The position numbers were made by a program, and so were the translations under genes. The notes under the pieces were generated by a model that was not told the origin of the DNA, made no database searches, and saw nothing but the letters and a program-made list of their open reading frames with translations. Shown one piece after another: positions 36,704-46,634 of a stretch of 64,000 bases of DNA. Positions within the stretch are counted from its first letter, which is position 1, and each line of letters begins with the position of its first letter. The stretch is from Lentzea sp. NEAU-D7 (lineage in GTDB: Bacteria > Actinomycetota > Actinomycetes > Mycobacteriales > Pseudonocardiaceae). The stretch lies in contig NZ_JAPJDL010000003.1 of NCBI RefSeq assembly GCF_026242055.1, forward strand, positions 196,796 to 260,795, in the 5' to 3' direction.

Positions 36704-36823
36704 CTAGACGAACATCCTCATGACGGTGGCCACAACGGCCAGCATCAGCACGGTGACGAGCACCCCGGCGATGATCCGCTGCTTCGTGGTGGCCTTGTAG
36801 CTGTCGGTCGCGTCAGAGCTCAT
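36704..36823 (-). CDS. Small single-helix membrane protein, 39 residues
   Basis: ATG 36823 opens MSSDATDSYKATTKQRIIAG, followed by one hydrophobic helix (VLVTVLMLAVVATVMRMFV) running to the stop. The frame can extend upstream to 36898 but that part is polar and lacks a ribosome site. It sits 23 bp upstream of the DUF3151 gene on the same strand. Function is unknown. Confidence 0.55.
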   Translation of the reverse strand: MSSDATDSYKATTKQRIIAGVLVTVLMLAVVATVMRMFV

Positions 36824-36959
36824 GGCCGTGCACCTTGCCGAGCCCGCCCGCCGAAGTTCAACTTCGTTCACTCCATCGTGCACACGAATTGGAAACATCA
36901 GGGTAAAACCAGGGCCGTTCCGCCTACCTGGGGGCAGGGGCGGCGCTCATGATGTGCGG

Positions 36960-38075
36960 ATGGTTCAGGGGGTTAGGCAGTTCCGCGACCAGTACTGGGA
37001 GCGGGGCGAGCCCGGCAGGGAGACACCGGCGGCACTCACGAAGCAGCTCTACCAGCTGTGGCTCGTCGGTCTCCTGCTCAAGTTGATCGGGTCGTCGTGG
37101 GACGTCTCGTGGCACTTCAAGTGGCTGCGCGACGACCTCGCGCCGCCGCACCTGATCAACACGGTCGGCACCGTCATCGTGGTCGGGCTGACGTTGTTCC
37201 ACACGTTCACCGGGTACGGCGGCGACAAGCTGACGATCCGGTTGATGCAGGTCGGCTGCGGGATCTTCCTCGTCGCCCTGCCGATCGACATCATCAACCA
37301 CCGGATCAACGGCCTCGACATCACGAGCTGGAGCGGGTCGCACGCGCTGCTCTACCTCGGCACGGCGGTGATGCTCGCCGGCGCGATCCGCGGGTGGATG
37401 AAGTACTTCCCCGAGGGCGGCGCACGGACGTTCGGGCTCGTCGCGCTGTGGTTCTTCTTCCTGGAGAACGTCTGGTTCCCCAACCAGCACCAGGAGTACG
37501 GCGTGCGGGCGTTGCAGGCCTACGACAGCGGCCGGCCCGAGGCCGAGCCCATCCTGCTGCAGTTCGCCGCGGACCAGCTCGGCGTCCCGGTCGGGCGCGA
37601 GGCGGTCGTGAACTTCGCGCTGCCCATCGCGGACTGGGTCTACCCGGTCTGGGGGCTCGTGGCGGCGGCGATCGTGCTGGTCATCGCGCGCCGGACGATC
37701 GCGAAGCCGTGGGCGGCCACGGCCGTCGCGGGCGGGTACGTCGTGTACCGGTGCCTGATCTGGCCGTTGCTCGCCGGGATCGACTTCCCGAAGTCCGCAG
37801 TGCCGCTGTTCCTGGTGCTCGTCGGGCTCGCGATCGACGCGGCGCACGTGCTCGACATGCCGACGCCCGCGAAGGCGGTGCTCGGCTCCGCGACCGTCAC
37901 GACCGCGGGCTACGTCGGCATCTGGTTCCAGCAGGAGTACCTGTGGGGCCCGCCGATCGCGTTCGCGTCGGCGGCGGTCACGGCCGTGCTGCTCGCGGTG
38001 CTGTGGACGGTCGGGGACGTGGTGGTCCGCCGGCCGGAAGCCCGGCTGCTCGCGTCACGCCTCGAGCTGGGCTGA
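36960..38075 (+). CDS. Hypothetical polytopic membrane protein
   Basis: About 371 residues with nine or ten membrane helices (INTVGTVIVVGLTLFHTF, RLMQVGCGIFLVALPIDII, WSGSHALLYLGTAVMLAGAI, FGLVALWFFFLENVWF). Charged and aromatic motifs DVSWHFKWLRDD and NHRINGLDITSW near the first helices suggest metal or quinone-linked chemistry, but no known family is evident. ATG 36960 and GTG 36954 are both possible starts. It ends with a 21-bp overlap with the convergent HxlR gene. Confidence 0.7.
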   Translation: MVQGVRQFRDQYWERGEPGRETPAALTKQLYQLWLVGLLLKLIGSSWDVSWHFKWLRDDLAPPHLINTVGTVIVVGLTLFHTFTGYGGDKLTIRLMQVGCGIFLVALPIDIINHRINGLDITSWSGSHALLYLGTAVMLAGAIRGWMKYFPEGGARTFGLVALWFFFLENVWFPNQHQEYGVRALQAYDSGRPEAEPILLQFAADQLGVPVGREAVVNFALPIADWVYPVWGLVAAAIVLVIARRTIAKPWAATAVAGGYVVYRCLIWPLLAGIDFPKSAVPLFLVLVGLAIDAAHVLDMPTPAKAVLGSATVTTAGYVGIWFQQEYLWGPPIAFASAAVTAVLLAVLWTVGDVVVRRPEARLLASRLELG

Positions 38076-38426
38076 CAACCTCGCCGTGATCCGGCCGAAC
38101 AGGTCGGCCAGCGGCTCGCCGACGTCCCGCCCGAACTCGGTCAACCCGTAGGTGACCTGGGGCGGGGTCGTCGGCTCCACCCTGCGCCAGACCAGGCCGT
38201 CGGCGACCAGCCCGCGCAACGTCTGGGACAGCATCTTCTCGCTGATGCCGACGATGCTCTCGCGCAGCTCGAAGAACCTGAGGTCGTTGGTCTGCAGGGA
38301 GATCAGCACCCAGATGCCCCACCGGCTGGTGACGTGGTCGACCATCTCGCGCGCGGGACACGTGGTGTGAAACACCTCATAGCGCCCCGTCGGACCGGCC
38401 AGCGTGAACTGTTTTCCGACCTCCAC
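38055..38426 (-). CDS. HxlR-family transcriptional regulator
   Basis: A 123-residue winged-helix protein with the HxlR core: CPAREMVDHVTSRWGIWVLI, LRFFELRESIVGISEKMLSQ and LRGLVADGLVWRR. A Cys precedes helix 1, as in redox-sensing HxlR members such as HypR/YodB. It is divergent from the NmrA-like oxidoreductase at 38513, which is its probable target, and an inverted repeat lies between them. Confidence 0.92.
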   Translation of the reverse strand: MEVGKQFTLAGPTGRYEVFHTTCPAREMVDHVTSRWGIWVLISLQTNDLRFFELRESIVGISEKMLSQTLRGLVADGLVWRRVEPTTPPQVTYGLTEFGRDVGEPLADLFGRITARLSAQLEA

Positions 38427-38452
38427 GTCCGGAGCTTACCTCCAGGTACGTC

Positions 38453-38467
38453 CTTACGAAAAGTAAG
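38453..38467. promoter_or_regulatory. Candidate HxlR operator
   Basis: Inverted repeat CTTAC-GAAAA-GTAAG in the 86-bp region between the divergent HxlR and NmrA-like genes. GTAAG/CTTAC half sites resemble those bound by HxlR-type regulators (YodB-like). A further CTTAC lies upstream at about 38435. Confidence 0.5.
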
Positions 38468-38512
38468 CCCGGTTCCTAGCGTCGCCTCCACCAAACGACG
38501 AAGGAGCTGGAC

Positions 38513-39340
38513 ATGATCGTGGTGACCGGGGCGACCGGGAACATCGGGCGACCCCTCACGAAGGCGCTGAACGACGCGGGCGAGCAGGTGGTGGCCGTGT
38601 CGCGCACCCCCGCGGAGGTGCCGGACGGCGTGCGGCACCAGGTGGCGGACCTCTCCGATCCGGCGAGCCTCGACCTGACGGGCGCGAAGGCGTTGTTCCT
38701 GCTGCTGTCCGGCGACCTGCACGCCGTCGGTGCCAGCCCTTCCGAGCTGATCGGACGGGCCGCTGCCCACGGGGTGGGCCGGGTGGTGCTGCTGTCTTCG
38801 CTGGGCGTGCGGACCAGGCCGTTCGGCACGACGCGGATCGAACTGCGCGGGCTGGAGGACGTGCTGCGCGAGTCCGGCCTCGACTGGGCGGTGCTGCGAC
38901 CGGGCGGGTTCGCGTCCAACGCGCTGTGGTGGGCCGAGACCGTGCGCGCCCAGCGGACCGTCGCGGCACCGTTCGGGGACACCGGCCTGCCGATCATCGA
39001 CCCGGCGGACATCGCCGAGGTCGCGGCCACCGCCCTGCTGAGCGACAGGAACGGCGTCCTGGAGCTCACCGGGCCGGAGGTGATCACGCCGCGGCAGCAG
39101 GCGGAGGCCATCGCGGACGCGCTCGGCGAACCGGTGCGGTTCCACGAGCTCACCCGCGCCGAGGCGAAGGCGGGCATGGAACAGCTGATGCCGGGCGAGC
39201 TCGCCGACGACACCCTGGACATCCTGGGCTCGCCCACCCCGGACGAGGTGGCGGTGAGCCCGGACGTCGAAAAGGTCCTCGGCCGCGCCCCGCGCACGTT
39301 CGCCGACTGGGTCGCCCGCCACGTCGAGGTGTTCCGCTGA
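38513..39340 (+). CDS. NAD(P)-binding NmrA-like oxidoreductase
   Basis: A 275-residue Rossmann protein. The N-terminal loop MIVVTGATGNIGRPLTKAL fits NAD(P)H binding. RVVLLSSLGVRT and VLRPGGFASNALWW follow the NmrA/QOR2 family (quinone oxidoreductase-like, SDR atypical 5). The typical SDR YxxxK is absent, as in this family. It is divergent from the HxlR regulator, suggesting induction by quinones or electrophiles; this is inference. A strong hairpin follows its stop. Confidence 0.9.
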   Translation: MIVVTGATGNIGRPLTKALNDAGEQVVAVSRTPAEVPDGVRHQVADLSDPASLDLTGAKALFLLLSGDLHAVGASPSELIGRAAAHGVGRVVLLSSLGVRTRPFGTTRIELRGLEDVLRESGLDWAVLRPGGFASNALWWAETVRAQRTVAAPFGDTGLPIIDPADIAEVAATALLSDRNGVLELTGPEVITPRQQAEAIADALGEPVRFHELTRAEAKAGMEQLMPGELADDTLDILGSPTPDEVAVSPDVEKVLGRAPRTFADWVARHVEVFR

Positions 39341-39345
39341 CAAGG

Positions 39346-39380
39346 CGAAGGGCCCCCGGCGCGACGCCGGGGGCCCTTCC
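39346..39380. terminator. Bidirectional terminator between NmrA-like gene and fba
   Basis: A 15-bp GC-rich stem: GAAGGGCCCCCGGCG paired with CGCCGGGGGCCCTTC around a 3-base loop. It serves both convergent transcripts; weak T/A runs flank it. Confidence 0.9.
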
Positions 39381-39392
39381 TCACGACCTGTG

Positions 39393-40427
<1,035 letters not shown>

Positions 40428-40584
40428 CGGTGGTCCTCCTCAGGCGCCCTGAACGGGTGTCGACCCGCATCCTACGAGGGTGTGTCACGGGGCCAACTCG
40501 GTGGCCGCCATCACACAGTGATCGATCAAGTACCAGTTGACCAGCCGGTCTGCGCTACCCGCCGGTAGGGGGACACTGGATGAC

Positions 40585-40869
40585 ATGGCAACCGCTCAGT
40601 GGAACGGCAAGATCATCGCTTCGAGCGACGACACGGTCGTCGTCGAGGGCAACCACTACTTCCCCCTGGAGTCCGTCGATCCGGACGTCCTGAAGCCGAC
40701 CGACCACACCTCGCACTGCCCGTGGAAGGGCGATGCGAACTACTACTCGTTGCAGGTCGACGGCGCCGAGAACACCAACGCGGCCTGGTACTACGCCGAG
40801 CCCAAGGAGGCCGCGGCGCAGATCAAGGGCCGCGTGGCGTTCTGGAAGGGCGTCGAGATCAGCGACTGA
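40585..40869 (+). CDS. DUF427 domain protein
   Basis: A 94-residue protein. The DUF427 fold is shown by KIIASSDDTVVVEGNHYFP, SVDPDVLKPTDHTSHCPWKG and NAAWYYAEPKEAA. The cupin-like beta barrel has no known activity. ATG 40585 is used; an out-of-frame ATG lies at 40580. The stop overlaps the convergent LLM gene by 11 bp (TCAGCGACTGA). Confidence 0.9.
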   Translation: MATAQWNGKIIASSDDTVVVEGNHYFPLESVDPDVLKPTDHTSHCPWKGDANYYSLQVDGAENTNAAWYYAEPKEAAAQIKGRVAFWKGVEISD

Positions 40870-41641
40870 GCCCGAGGGCCGACGCCAGTTCCGCGTAGTG
40901 GCCGTTCAGCGACTGGACGGCCACGTGGTCGGCACCCGCGTCGACGTGCGCCCGCAGCTTCGCGGCCACCTGGTCCGGGCTGCCGTGCGCGACCAGGGCG
41001 TCCAGCAGGCGGTCCGATCCCTGGACGTCCTCCTCGGAGAACCCGTACCGCCGCCAGTTGTTCACGTAGTTGGTGAGCGTGAAGTAGATCGCCAGCTTCT
41101 CGCGCGCGATGGCCCGCGCGGCGTCCGGATCCTCTTCGACGACGACGGTCACCTCGGGCGCGAGGAGCTTGTCACCGAGCGCCTTGCGCGCCTCGGCGGT
41201 GTGCTCGACCGGCACCAGGTACGGGTGGGCACCCGCGGTCCGGTCGGCGGCGAGCTCCAGCACCTTCGGGCCGAGGGCGGCGAGCACCAGCCGGTCGGCC
41301 GGCACGTCGAGCCGGTCGAGGTAGGACACGAGCTTGTCGTAGGGCTTCTCGTAGGCCTGGTCGAGCTGCCGGTGGCCGACACCGACGCCGAGCAGGAACC
41401 TGTCGCTCGCGAGGCGGTGGAACTCGGCGGCGACCGCTTCCGGCTCGGTCTGCCAGACGTTGACGATGCCGGTGGCGATGGTGATCGACTTCGTGGCGTC
41501 CAGCGCCTGCCCCACCAGGGCGACGTCCGGCGAGCCGCCGATCCAGAACGTGCCGTAGCCGAGTGCTTCGAGCTCCGCGACCTCGCCGAGCTTCCCGGCC
41601 CACTCGTAGTGCGAACCCCAGACTCCGAACGTTCCCAGCAT
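40859..41641 (-). CDS. LLM-class F420-dependent oxidoreductase
   Basis: A 260-residue luciferase-like barrel. The N-terminus GTFGVWGSHYEWAG, LEALGYGTFWIGGSPD, ITIATGIVNVWQTEPEAVAA and FLLGVGVGHRQLDQAY are those of the F420-type short LLM proteins common in actinomycetes. The substrate cannot be read. It is divergent from the aldo/keto reductase gene, 38 bp apart. Confidence 0.88.
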   Translation of the reverse strand: MLGTFGVWGSHYEWAGKLGEVAELEALGYGTFWIGGSPDVALVGQALDATKSITIATGIVNVWQTEPEAVAAEFHRLASDRFLLGVGVGHRQLDQAYEKPYDKLVSYLDRLDVPADRLVLAALGPKVLELAADRTAGAHPYLVPVEHTAEARKALGDKLLAPEVTVVVEEDPDAARAIAREKLAIYFTLTNYVNNWRRYGFSEEDVQGSDRLLDALVAHGSPDQVAAKLRAHVDAGADHVAVQSLNGHYAELASALGLSR

Positions 41642-41679
41642 CCGAACCCCAATCGTCGTGGCGGACTACCTTTCGCAGT

Positions 41680-42606
41680 ATGCCGATCTTGAGCACCACC
41701 GAGCTGACCGTGTCCCGACTTTGCCTGGGCGGCAACGTGTTCGGCTGGACCGCGGACGAGGACCAGTCGTTCGCGGTGCTCGACGCCTACACCGCGGCGG
41801 GCGGGAACTTCCTCGACACCGCCGACGTGTACTCGGCCTGGGGCGAGGGCAACTCCGGCGGCGAGTCGGAGACGATCATCGGCAGGTGGCTGGCCGGGCG
41901 CGGCGACCGCGACCGGATCGTGGTGGCCACGAAGGTCGGCATGCTCGCCGGCTTCAACAACCAGAAGCGCGACACCGTGCTGACCGCCGCGGAACGATCG
42001 CTGAAGCGGCTCGGCGTGGACCACATCGACCTCTACTACAACCACCTCGACGACCCGAACACGCCGCTGGAGGAGACGCTGGCCGCCTACGACCAGCTCG
42101 TCCGCGACGGCAAGGTCCGCTACCTCGCGGCGTCCAACTTCTCCGCCGAACGGCTGGAGAAGGCGCTGGAGATCCAGGAACGCGAGGGCTTCGCGAAGTT
42201 CGTGGCGCTGCAGCCCGAGTACAACCTGGTCAGCCGCGACGAGTTCGAGGGTGAGCTGCAGGACGCCGTCGCGAGGCACGACCTGGCGACCGTGCCGTAC
42301 TGGTCGCTCGCCAAGGGCTTCCTGACCGGCAAGTACCGGCCGGGCGTCGAGGTGCGGAGCGCACGGGCGGGCGCGGCCTCTAAGTACCTCGACGAGCACG
42401 GTCTGCAGGTGCTCGAAGTGCTCGACGAGCTGGCCGAGACGCACGGGACCACGGTCGCGGCGGTCGCCCTCGCCTGGCTCGCCCAGCAGCCGACGGTGGC
42501 CGCGCCGATCGCGTCCGCCCGGACGTTGGAGCAGCTCAACGACCTGCTGCCAGTGCTGACGCTGGAACTCACCCAGGCCGAGGTGGACCGCCTGAGCGCA
42601 ATTTAA
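41680..42606 (+). CDS. Aldo/keto reductase
   Basis: A 308-residue (beta/alpha)8 NADPH reductase. The catalytic tetrad region is seen as NFLDTADVYSAWGEG (Asp, Tyr), VVATKVG (Lys) and DLYYNHLDD (His). The LCLGGNVFGWT start and VRYLAASNF are typical of the YajO/AKR11 group. ATG 41680. The downstream SDR gene starts 36 bp later and may be in the same transcript. Confidence 0.93.
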   Translation: MPILSTTELTVSRLCLGGNVFGWTADEDQSFAVLDAYTAAGGNFLDTADVYSAWGEGNSGGESETIIGRWLAGRGDRDRIVVATKVGMLAGFNNQKRDTVLTAAERSLKRLGVDHIDLYYNHLDDPNTPLEETLAAYDQLVRDGKVRYLAASNFSAERLEKALEIQEREGFAKFVALQPEYNLVSRDEFEGELQDAVARHDLATVPYWSLAKGFLTGKYRPGVEVRSARAGAASKYLDEHGLQVLEVLDELAETHGTTVAAVALAWLAQQPTVAAPIASARTLEQLNDLLPVLTLELTQAEVDRLSAI

Positions 42607-42642
42607 CTTGCCAGTAGCTTACCGGGAGTAGGTTGCGTTACC

Positions 42643-43503
42643 GTGACGAGCATGGACGTCACGGGCAAGGTGGTAGTGATCACCGGCGCGGCCAGGGGCA
42701 TCGGCGCCGAGGTGGCGAGGCAACTGGCCACGCGCGGGGCTCGCCTCGCGCTCGTCGGGCTGGAGAAAGCCCAGCTCGAAGAGGTCGCGCGCGAAACCGG
42801 CGGCAAGGCGTGGGAAGTCGATGTCACCGACTGGGACGCGCTCGACCGCGTCATGAACGAGGTCGTGGGCCACTTCGGCGGCATCGACGTCGTGGTGGCG
42901 AACGCGGGCATCGCGGCCACCGGTTTCGTGCGCTCGATGGACCCGAAAGCGTTCGAACGCGTCATCGAGGTCAACCTGCTCGGCGTGTGGCGCACGGTCC
43001 GCACGGCGCTGCCGCACCTGATCCGCAGCCGCGGCTACTGCCTGGTCGTCTCGTCGCTCGCGGCGATCGTCCACATCCCCGGCAACGCGGCCTACTCGGC
43101 GGCGAAGGCGGGCTGCGAAGCGTTTGCGGACAGCCTCCGGGCCGAAATCAGGCACCTGGGCGTGGACGTCGGCACGGCGTACTTCTCGTGGATCTCCACG
43201 GACATGGTCAACAGCGCCGACGAGCACCCCGTCTTCGGCAAGCTGCGGCAGGGCATGCCGGGCGTCGCCGGCAAGAAGTACCCCGTCCGCAACGTCGGCA
43301 GGGCCGTGGTCCGGGGCATCGAGAAGCGGGCGAAGGCGGTCCACGTGCCCGGCTGGGTCGGCGTTCTGAAGTACTTCCGCGCGTTCACGCCGGTGGTCGT
43401 GGACCGCCAGGCGGTCGAGGAGGTGGCCGACGCCGACCGGCAGATGGCCGCGAGCGACACGTCGGGCCTGGTCGGGCCGGGCGGGCAGGCCGCCAGTCGT
43501 TGA
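42643..43503 (+). CDS. Short-chain dehydrogenase/reductase
   Basis: A 286-residue classical SDR with the cofactor loop TGAARGIGAEVA, VVANAGIAA, the catalytic Ser in VVSSLAAIVHI and Tyr/Lys in NAAYSAAKAG. The long C-terminal tail resembles membrane-lipid or steroid-type SDRs of mycobacteria. GTG 42643 or the ATG three codons later may be the start. A hairpin follows the stop. Confidence 0.92.
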   Translation: MTSMDVTGKVVVITGAARGIGAEVARQLATRGARLALVGLEKAQLEEVARETGGKAWEVDVTDWDALDRVMNEVVGHFGGIDVVVANAGIAATGFVRSMDPKAFERVIEVNLLGVWRTVRTALPHLIRSRGYCLVVSSLAAIVHIPGNAAYSAAKAGCEAFADSLRAEIRHLGVDVGTAYFSWISTDMVNSADEHPVFGKLRQGMPGVAGKKYPVRNVGRAVVRGIEKRAKAVHVPGWVGVLKYFRAFTPVVVDRQAVEEVADADRQMAASDTSGLVGPGGQAASR

Positions 43504-43506
43504 CCG

Positions 43507-43542
43507 CGGGTTCGTGCCGGTCGGACGCCCGGCACGAACCCG
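43507..43542. terminator. Bidirectional terminator between SDR and YciI genes
   Basis: A 14-bp stem CGGGTTCGTGCCGG / CCGGCACGAACCCG with an 8-base loop, lying between the convergent stops at 43503 and 43547. Confidence 0.85.
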
Positions 43543-43546
43543 GACG

Positions 43547-43825
43547 TCACCTGACCCAGGAGCCGAGCAGCGCGTTCCACTCTCGGATGCGCCACTCGGC
43601 GACGTTCGCGGGCGTGTAGGGGTCGGCGGCGATGATCTCCTTCACCGCGGCTTCGTCCGCCGCCTCGTAGATGATCAACGCGCCGGTGTCGTCCGCGTAC
43701 GGACCTGAGGCGAGGACCACGCCCTTCTCGGCGAGAGAGGTGATGTACTCGCGGTGCTCGGGGCGCACCGCGAGGCGCTTCTCGCGATCCGGGCCGAACA
43801 CCAATTCCACTGCAAAGCGGGCCAT
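43547..43825 (-). CDS. YciI-family protein
   Basis: A 92-residue protein of the YciI fold, related to dimeric ferredoxin-like alpha-beta barrels. FAVELVFGPDREKRLAVRP supplies the conserved region; RPEHREYITSLAEKGVVLAS, GALIIYEAADEAAV and DPYTPANVAEWRI are typical. It is divergent from the orphan sigma gene, 40 bp apart; YciI proteins often accompany ECF sigma factors (the ECF41/42 groups), so the pairing may be meaningful. Confidence 0.88.
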   Translation of the reverse strand: MARFAVELVFGPDREKRLAVRPEHREYITSLAEKGVVLASGPYADDTGALIIYEAADEAAVKEIIAADPYTPANVAEWRIREWNALLGSWVR

Positions 43826-43865
43826 GCCACCACCGTAGTGAAGCTGACCGGTACCGTCCTACATC

Positions 43866-44429
43866 GTGGTTGGCGAAGAAACTCCGCGCACCGTGCAGGA
43901 CACCCTGACCAACCTGCGAATCAAGGACGGCGTCGCAGGACCTCCCACAGGGCCCCTCACGCTCGAAGACCTGTACAAGCAGCACCGCATGCGCCTGGTC
44001 AGGCTCGCGCTGCTGCTCGTCGACGAGCCGTCGACGGCCGAGGACGTGGTCCAGGAGGCCTTCACCGGCCTGCACCGCAACTGGAAGGGTCTGCGCGACT
44101 CCCAGGCGGCCGTCGGCTACCTCCGCACGGCCGTGGTCAATGGCTCCCGCAGCGTGCTGCGCCGCCGCAAGACGGCCCGCGACTACACGCCGCCGCACGT
44201 GGCGAACGCACGTTCGGCCGAGTCCCTCGCGATGCTGACGGCGGAGCACCAGGCCGTGGTCAAGGCGTTGCAGCAGCTTCCGCCGCGCCAGCGCGAGGTG
44301 CTCGTGCTGCGCTACTACGGCGACCTGTCCGAGGCGGAGATCGCCGAGGCCACCGGCATCTCGAAGGGCACCGTGAAGTCGACGGCTTCCCGCGCCTTGG
44401 ACGCCCTGCAGAAGATCATGGCGGGTTGA
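43866..44429 (+). CDS. SigE-family ECF sigma factor without adjacent anti-sigma
   Basis: A 187-residue sigma factor. LYKQHRMRLVRLALLLVDEP with EDVVQEAFTGLHRNWKGL forms region 2. LPPRQREVLVLRYYGDLSEA and TGISKGTVKSTASRALDAL form region 4. About 30 extra residues precede region 2. The gene lacks a membrane partner on either side; YciI is divergent. It differs from the two paired sigma factors in the left part of the window. Confidence 0.92.
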   Translation: MVGEETPRTVQDTLTNLRIKDGVAGPPTGPLTLEDLYKQHRMRLVRLALLLVDEPSTAEDVVQEAFTGLHRNWKGLRDSQAAVGYLRTAVVNGSRSVLRRRKTARDYTPPHVANARSAESLAMLTAEHQAVVKALQQLPPRQREVLVLRYYGDLSEAEIAEATGISKGTVKSTASRALDALQKIMAG

Positions 44430-44570
44430 GCCGACCAGGCAACAAACTTCACCGTTTCCCCAGTTGAGGCCGTTTTGCCCGATGCGGGCGGTTTCAGCCA
44501 GTAAGACCACGCGCCCAAATCGGTACTTGGTATAGACCAATAGGCCTCCCATGCCGCAGGATCAGTTCCC

Positions 44571-45479
44571 GTGGCACGCAGACACGTGGTCGCCGTCGAC
44601 ATCGGTGGCACCGAAACCAAGGCGGCGCTCGTCTCCGGCACCTCGGAGTCGGTGGCGGCGGAGAAGCACGCGCGCCGGGCGACGCCCGGCGAACTGGCAC
44701 CCCTCCTCGACGTCATCGCCGAACTCGTCGACGAGCTCCGCAACGCCTCCGAGCACGAGATCGACGCCGTGGGGATCGTGGCGCCGGGCATCGTGGACGA
44801 GGCCAGCGGCGTCGGGGTGTACACGACGAACCTGCCGTGGAGCCAGTTCCCGTTCAGCGCGGTCATGACCGAACGGCTGGGCGTGCCCGTCGCGTTCGGC
44901 CACGACGTGCGCGCCGCGGGCCTCGCCGAATGCCGCATGGGTGCCGCCAAGGACCTGTGCAACGCGGTGATCATGCCGATCGGCACCGGAATCGCCGGCG
45001 CGCTGCTGCTGGACGGCAGGATCTACAGCGGCGAGGGCTACGCGGGTGAGATCGGGCATGTGGACGTCGGCCACGGCGTGCCGTGCGCCTGTGGCCAGAT
45101 CGGCTGCGTGGAGACGGTGGCGTCCTCCGCGGCGATCGCCCGCCGGTACACCGCGCGTACCGGCACCCCCGTCAAGGGAGCCGCTGAGGTCGCACTCAGG
45201 GTGAGGGACGGGGAGCAGGACGCCGTCGCCGTGTGGCACGAGGCCGTGGACGCGCTCGCCAGGGGGATCCTGGTGCTGGCGACGCTGCTCGGTCCGGAGG
45301 CCGTCGTGCTCGGCGGTGGGCTCGCACTGGCGGGAGACCTGCTGGTGGATCCCTTGCGGGAAAGGCTGGACGGCCTGATCGCCTTCCAGCGCCGACCGGA
45401 GCTTCGGCTCGCGGCGCTCGGCGACGAGGCGGGCTTCCTCGGCGCGGCGCTGCTGGCCATCGACACGCTGGAGGCGTGA
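44571..45479 (+). CDS. ROK-family sugar kinase, probable N-acetylglucosamine kinase
   Basis: A 302-residue kinase. VVAVDIGGTETKAALVSGT is the ATP phosphate loop. The ROK zinc motif PCACGQIGCVETVAS and EIGHVDVGHG are intact. nagA follows with a TGATG overlap, so the pair would phosphorylate and then deacetylate N-acetylglucosamine, a chitin or cell-wall product. A glucose or mannosamine kinase role cannot be excluded. Confidence 0.87.
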   Translation: MARRHVVAVDIGGTETKAALVSGTSESVAAEKHARRATPGELAPLLDVIAELVDELRNASEHEIDAVGIVAPGIVDEASGVGVYTTNLPWSQFPFSAVMTERLGVPVAFGHDVRAAGLAECRMGAAKDLCNAVIMPIGTGIAGALLLDGRIYSGEGYAGEIGHVDVGHGVPCACGQIGCVETVASSAAIARRYTARTGTPVKGAAEVALRVRDGEQDAVAVWHEAVDALARGILVLATLLGPEAVVLGGGLALAGDLLVDPLRERLDGLIAFQRRPELRLAALGDEAGFLGAALLAIDTLEA

Positions 45480-46630
45480 TGAGCACGTGGGGTGGACCGG
45501 TCGACGTGATCCTGACCGGTGGTCGGGTCGTCACGCCTGGTGGAGTGCTCGAGAACGGGTGGGTGAGCGTTCGCGACGGCAGGATCGCCGCGGTCGGGGA
45601 CGGAGTGGCGCCCGAAGGCCCGGTGACCGACGTCAGCGGCTGCACCCTCGTGCCCGGATTCGTCGACATCCACTGCCACGGCGGTGGCGGTGACGCGTTC
45701 ACCAGCAGCGATCCGGCCAAGGTGCGCAAGGCCGCGTCGGCGCACCGCCGGCACGGCACCACGACCCTGCTGGCCTCGCTGGTCTCGCGCCCGGTGCCGG
45801 AGCTGGCCGACCAGGTGTCCGCCCTGGCCGAGCTGACCCAAGAGGGCGTGGTCGCGGGCATCCACCTGGAGGGCCCGTTCCTGTCCGCCGCACGCTGCGG
45901 CGCGCACGACCCGGCGATCCTGTGCCCGCCGGAGCAGACCTCCGTGACGAAGCTGCTCGACGCGGGCAAGGGCACCGTCCGCATGATCACCATCGCACCG
46001 GAGCTGGAGGGCGCGGTCCGAGCCGTGCACCAGCTCGTGGACAACGACGTCATCGCCGCCATCGGCCACACCGACGCGACCGAGGCGCAGGTCCGCCCAG
46101 CCGTCGACGCCGGCGCGTCGGTGGCGACGCACCTGTTCAACGGCATGCGCCCGCTGCACCACCGCGAGCCCGGCCCGATCGGCGCGCTGCTGGACGACGA
46201 CCGCGTGACCGTCGAGCTCATCTGCGACCTGGTGCACCTGCACCCGACCGCGGTCCGGCTCGCCGCCCGGCACGCCGGGCGGAAGCGCACCATCCTGATC
46301 ACCGACGCCATCGCGGCCGCCGGTGTCGGTGACGGCGTCTACGACGTCGGCGGCCTCGAGGTGCGCGTCGTCGACGGGGTGCCGACGCTGGCCGGTGGCG
46401 CGGCGCTGGCCGGCAGCACGCTCACCATGGACGTGGCGTTCCGCAACGCCGTCAACTCCTGCGGGCTCACGCTCGTGGAGGCCGCGTACGCCACGTCGAC
46501 CCGAGGCGCCGAGCTCCTCGGCCTCGACACCGGCAAGCTTCAGCCGGGTTGTGCGGCGGACATCGTCGTCCTGGATGCAGAATTGAAGCCGAGGGACGTG
46601 ATGGTCAGGGGCGAGTGGGTCAAGGACTAG
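45479..46630 (+). CDS. nagA: N-acetylglucosamine-6-phosphate deacetylase
   Basis: A 383-residue amidohydrolase giving glucosamine-6-phosphate. VDIHCHGGGGDAF, HLEGPFLSAARCGAHD, AIGHTDAT, HLFNGMRPLHHREPG and ITDAIAAAGVGDG contain the metal and substrate residues of NagA. The ATG shares a base with the ROK stop. No nagB is present in the window. An operon with the ROK kinase is clear. Confidence 0.95.
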   Translation: MSTWGGPVDVILTGGRVVTPGGVLENGWVSVRDGRIAAVGDGVAPEGPVTDVSGCTLVPGFVDIHCHGGGGDAFTSSDPAKVRKAASAHRRHGTTTLLASLVSRPVPELADQVSALAELTQEGVVAGIHLEGPFLSAARCGAHDPAILCPPEQTSVTKLLDAGKGTVRMITIAPELEGAVRAVHQLVDNDVIAAIGHTDATEAQVRPAVDAGASVATHLFNGMRPLHHREPGPIGALLDDDRVTVELICDLVHLHPTAVRLAARHAGRKRTILITDAIAAAGVGDGVYDVGGLEVRVVDGVPTLAGGAALAGSTLTMDVAFRNAVNSCGLTLVEAAYATSTRGAELLGLDTGKLQPGCAADIVVLDAELKPRDVMVRGEWVKD

Positions 46631-46634
46631 GTGC

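Noticed and set aside
40454-40467. CGGGT-GTCG-ACCCG dyad upstream of fba
   Set aside because: A 5-bp arm GC-rich dyad is common by chance at this composition and has no second copy or regulator nearby.
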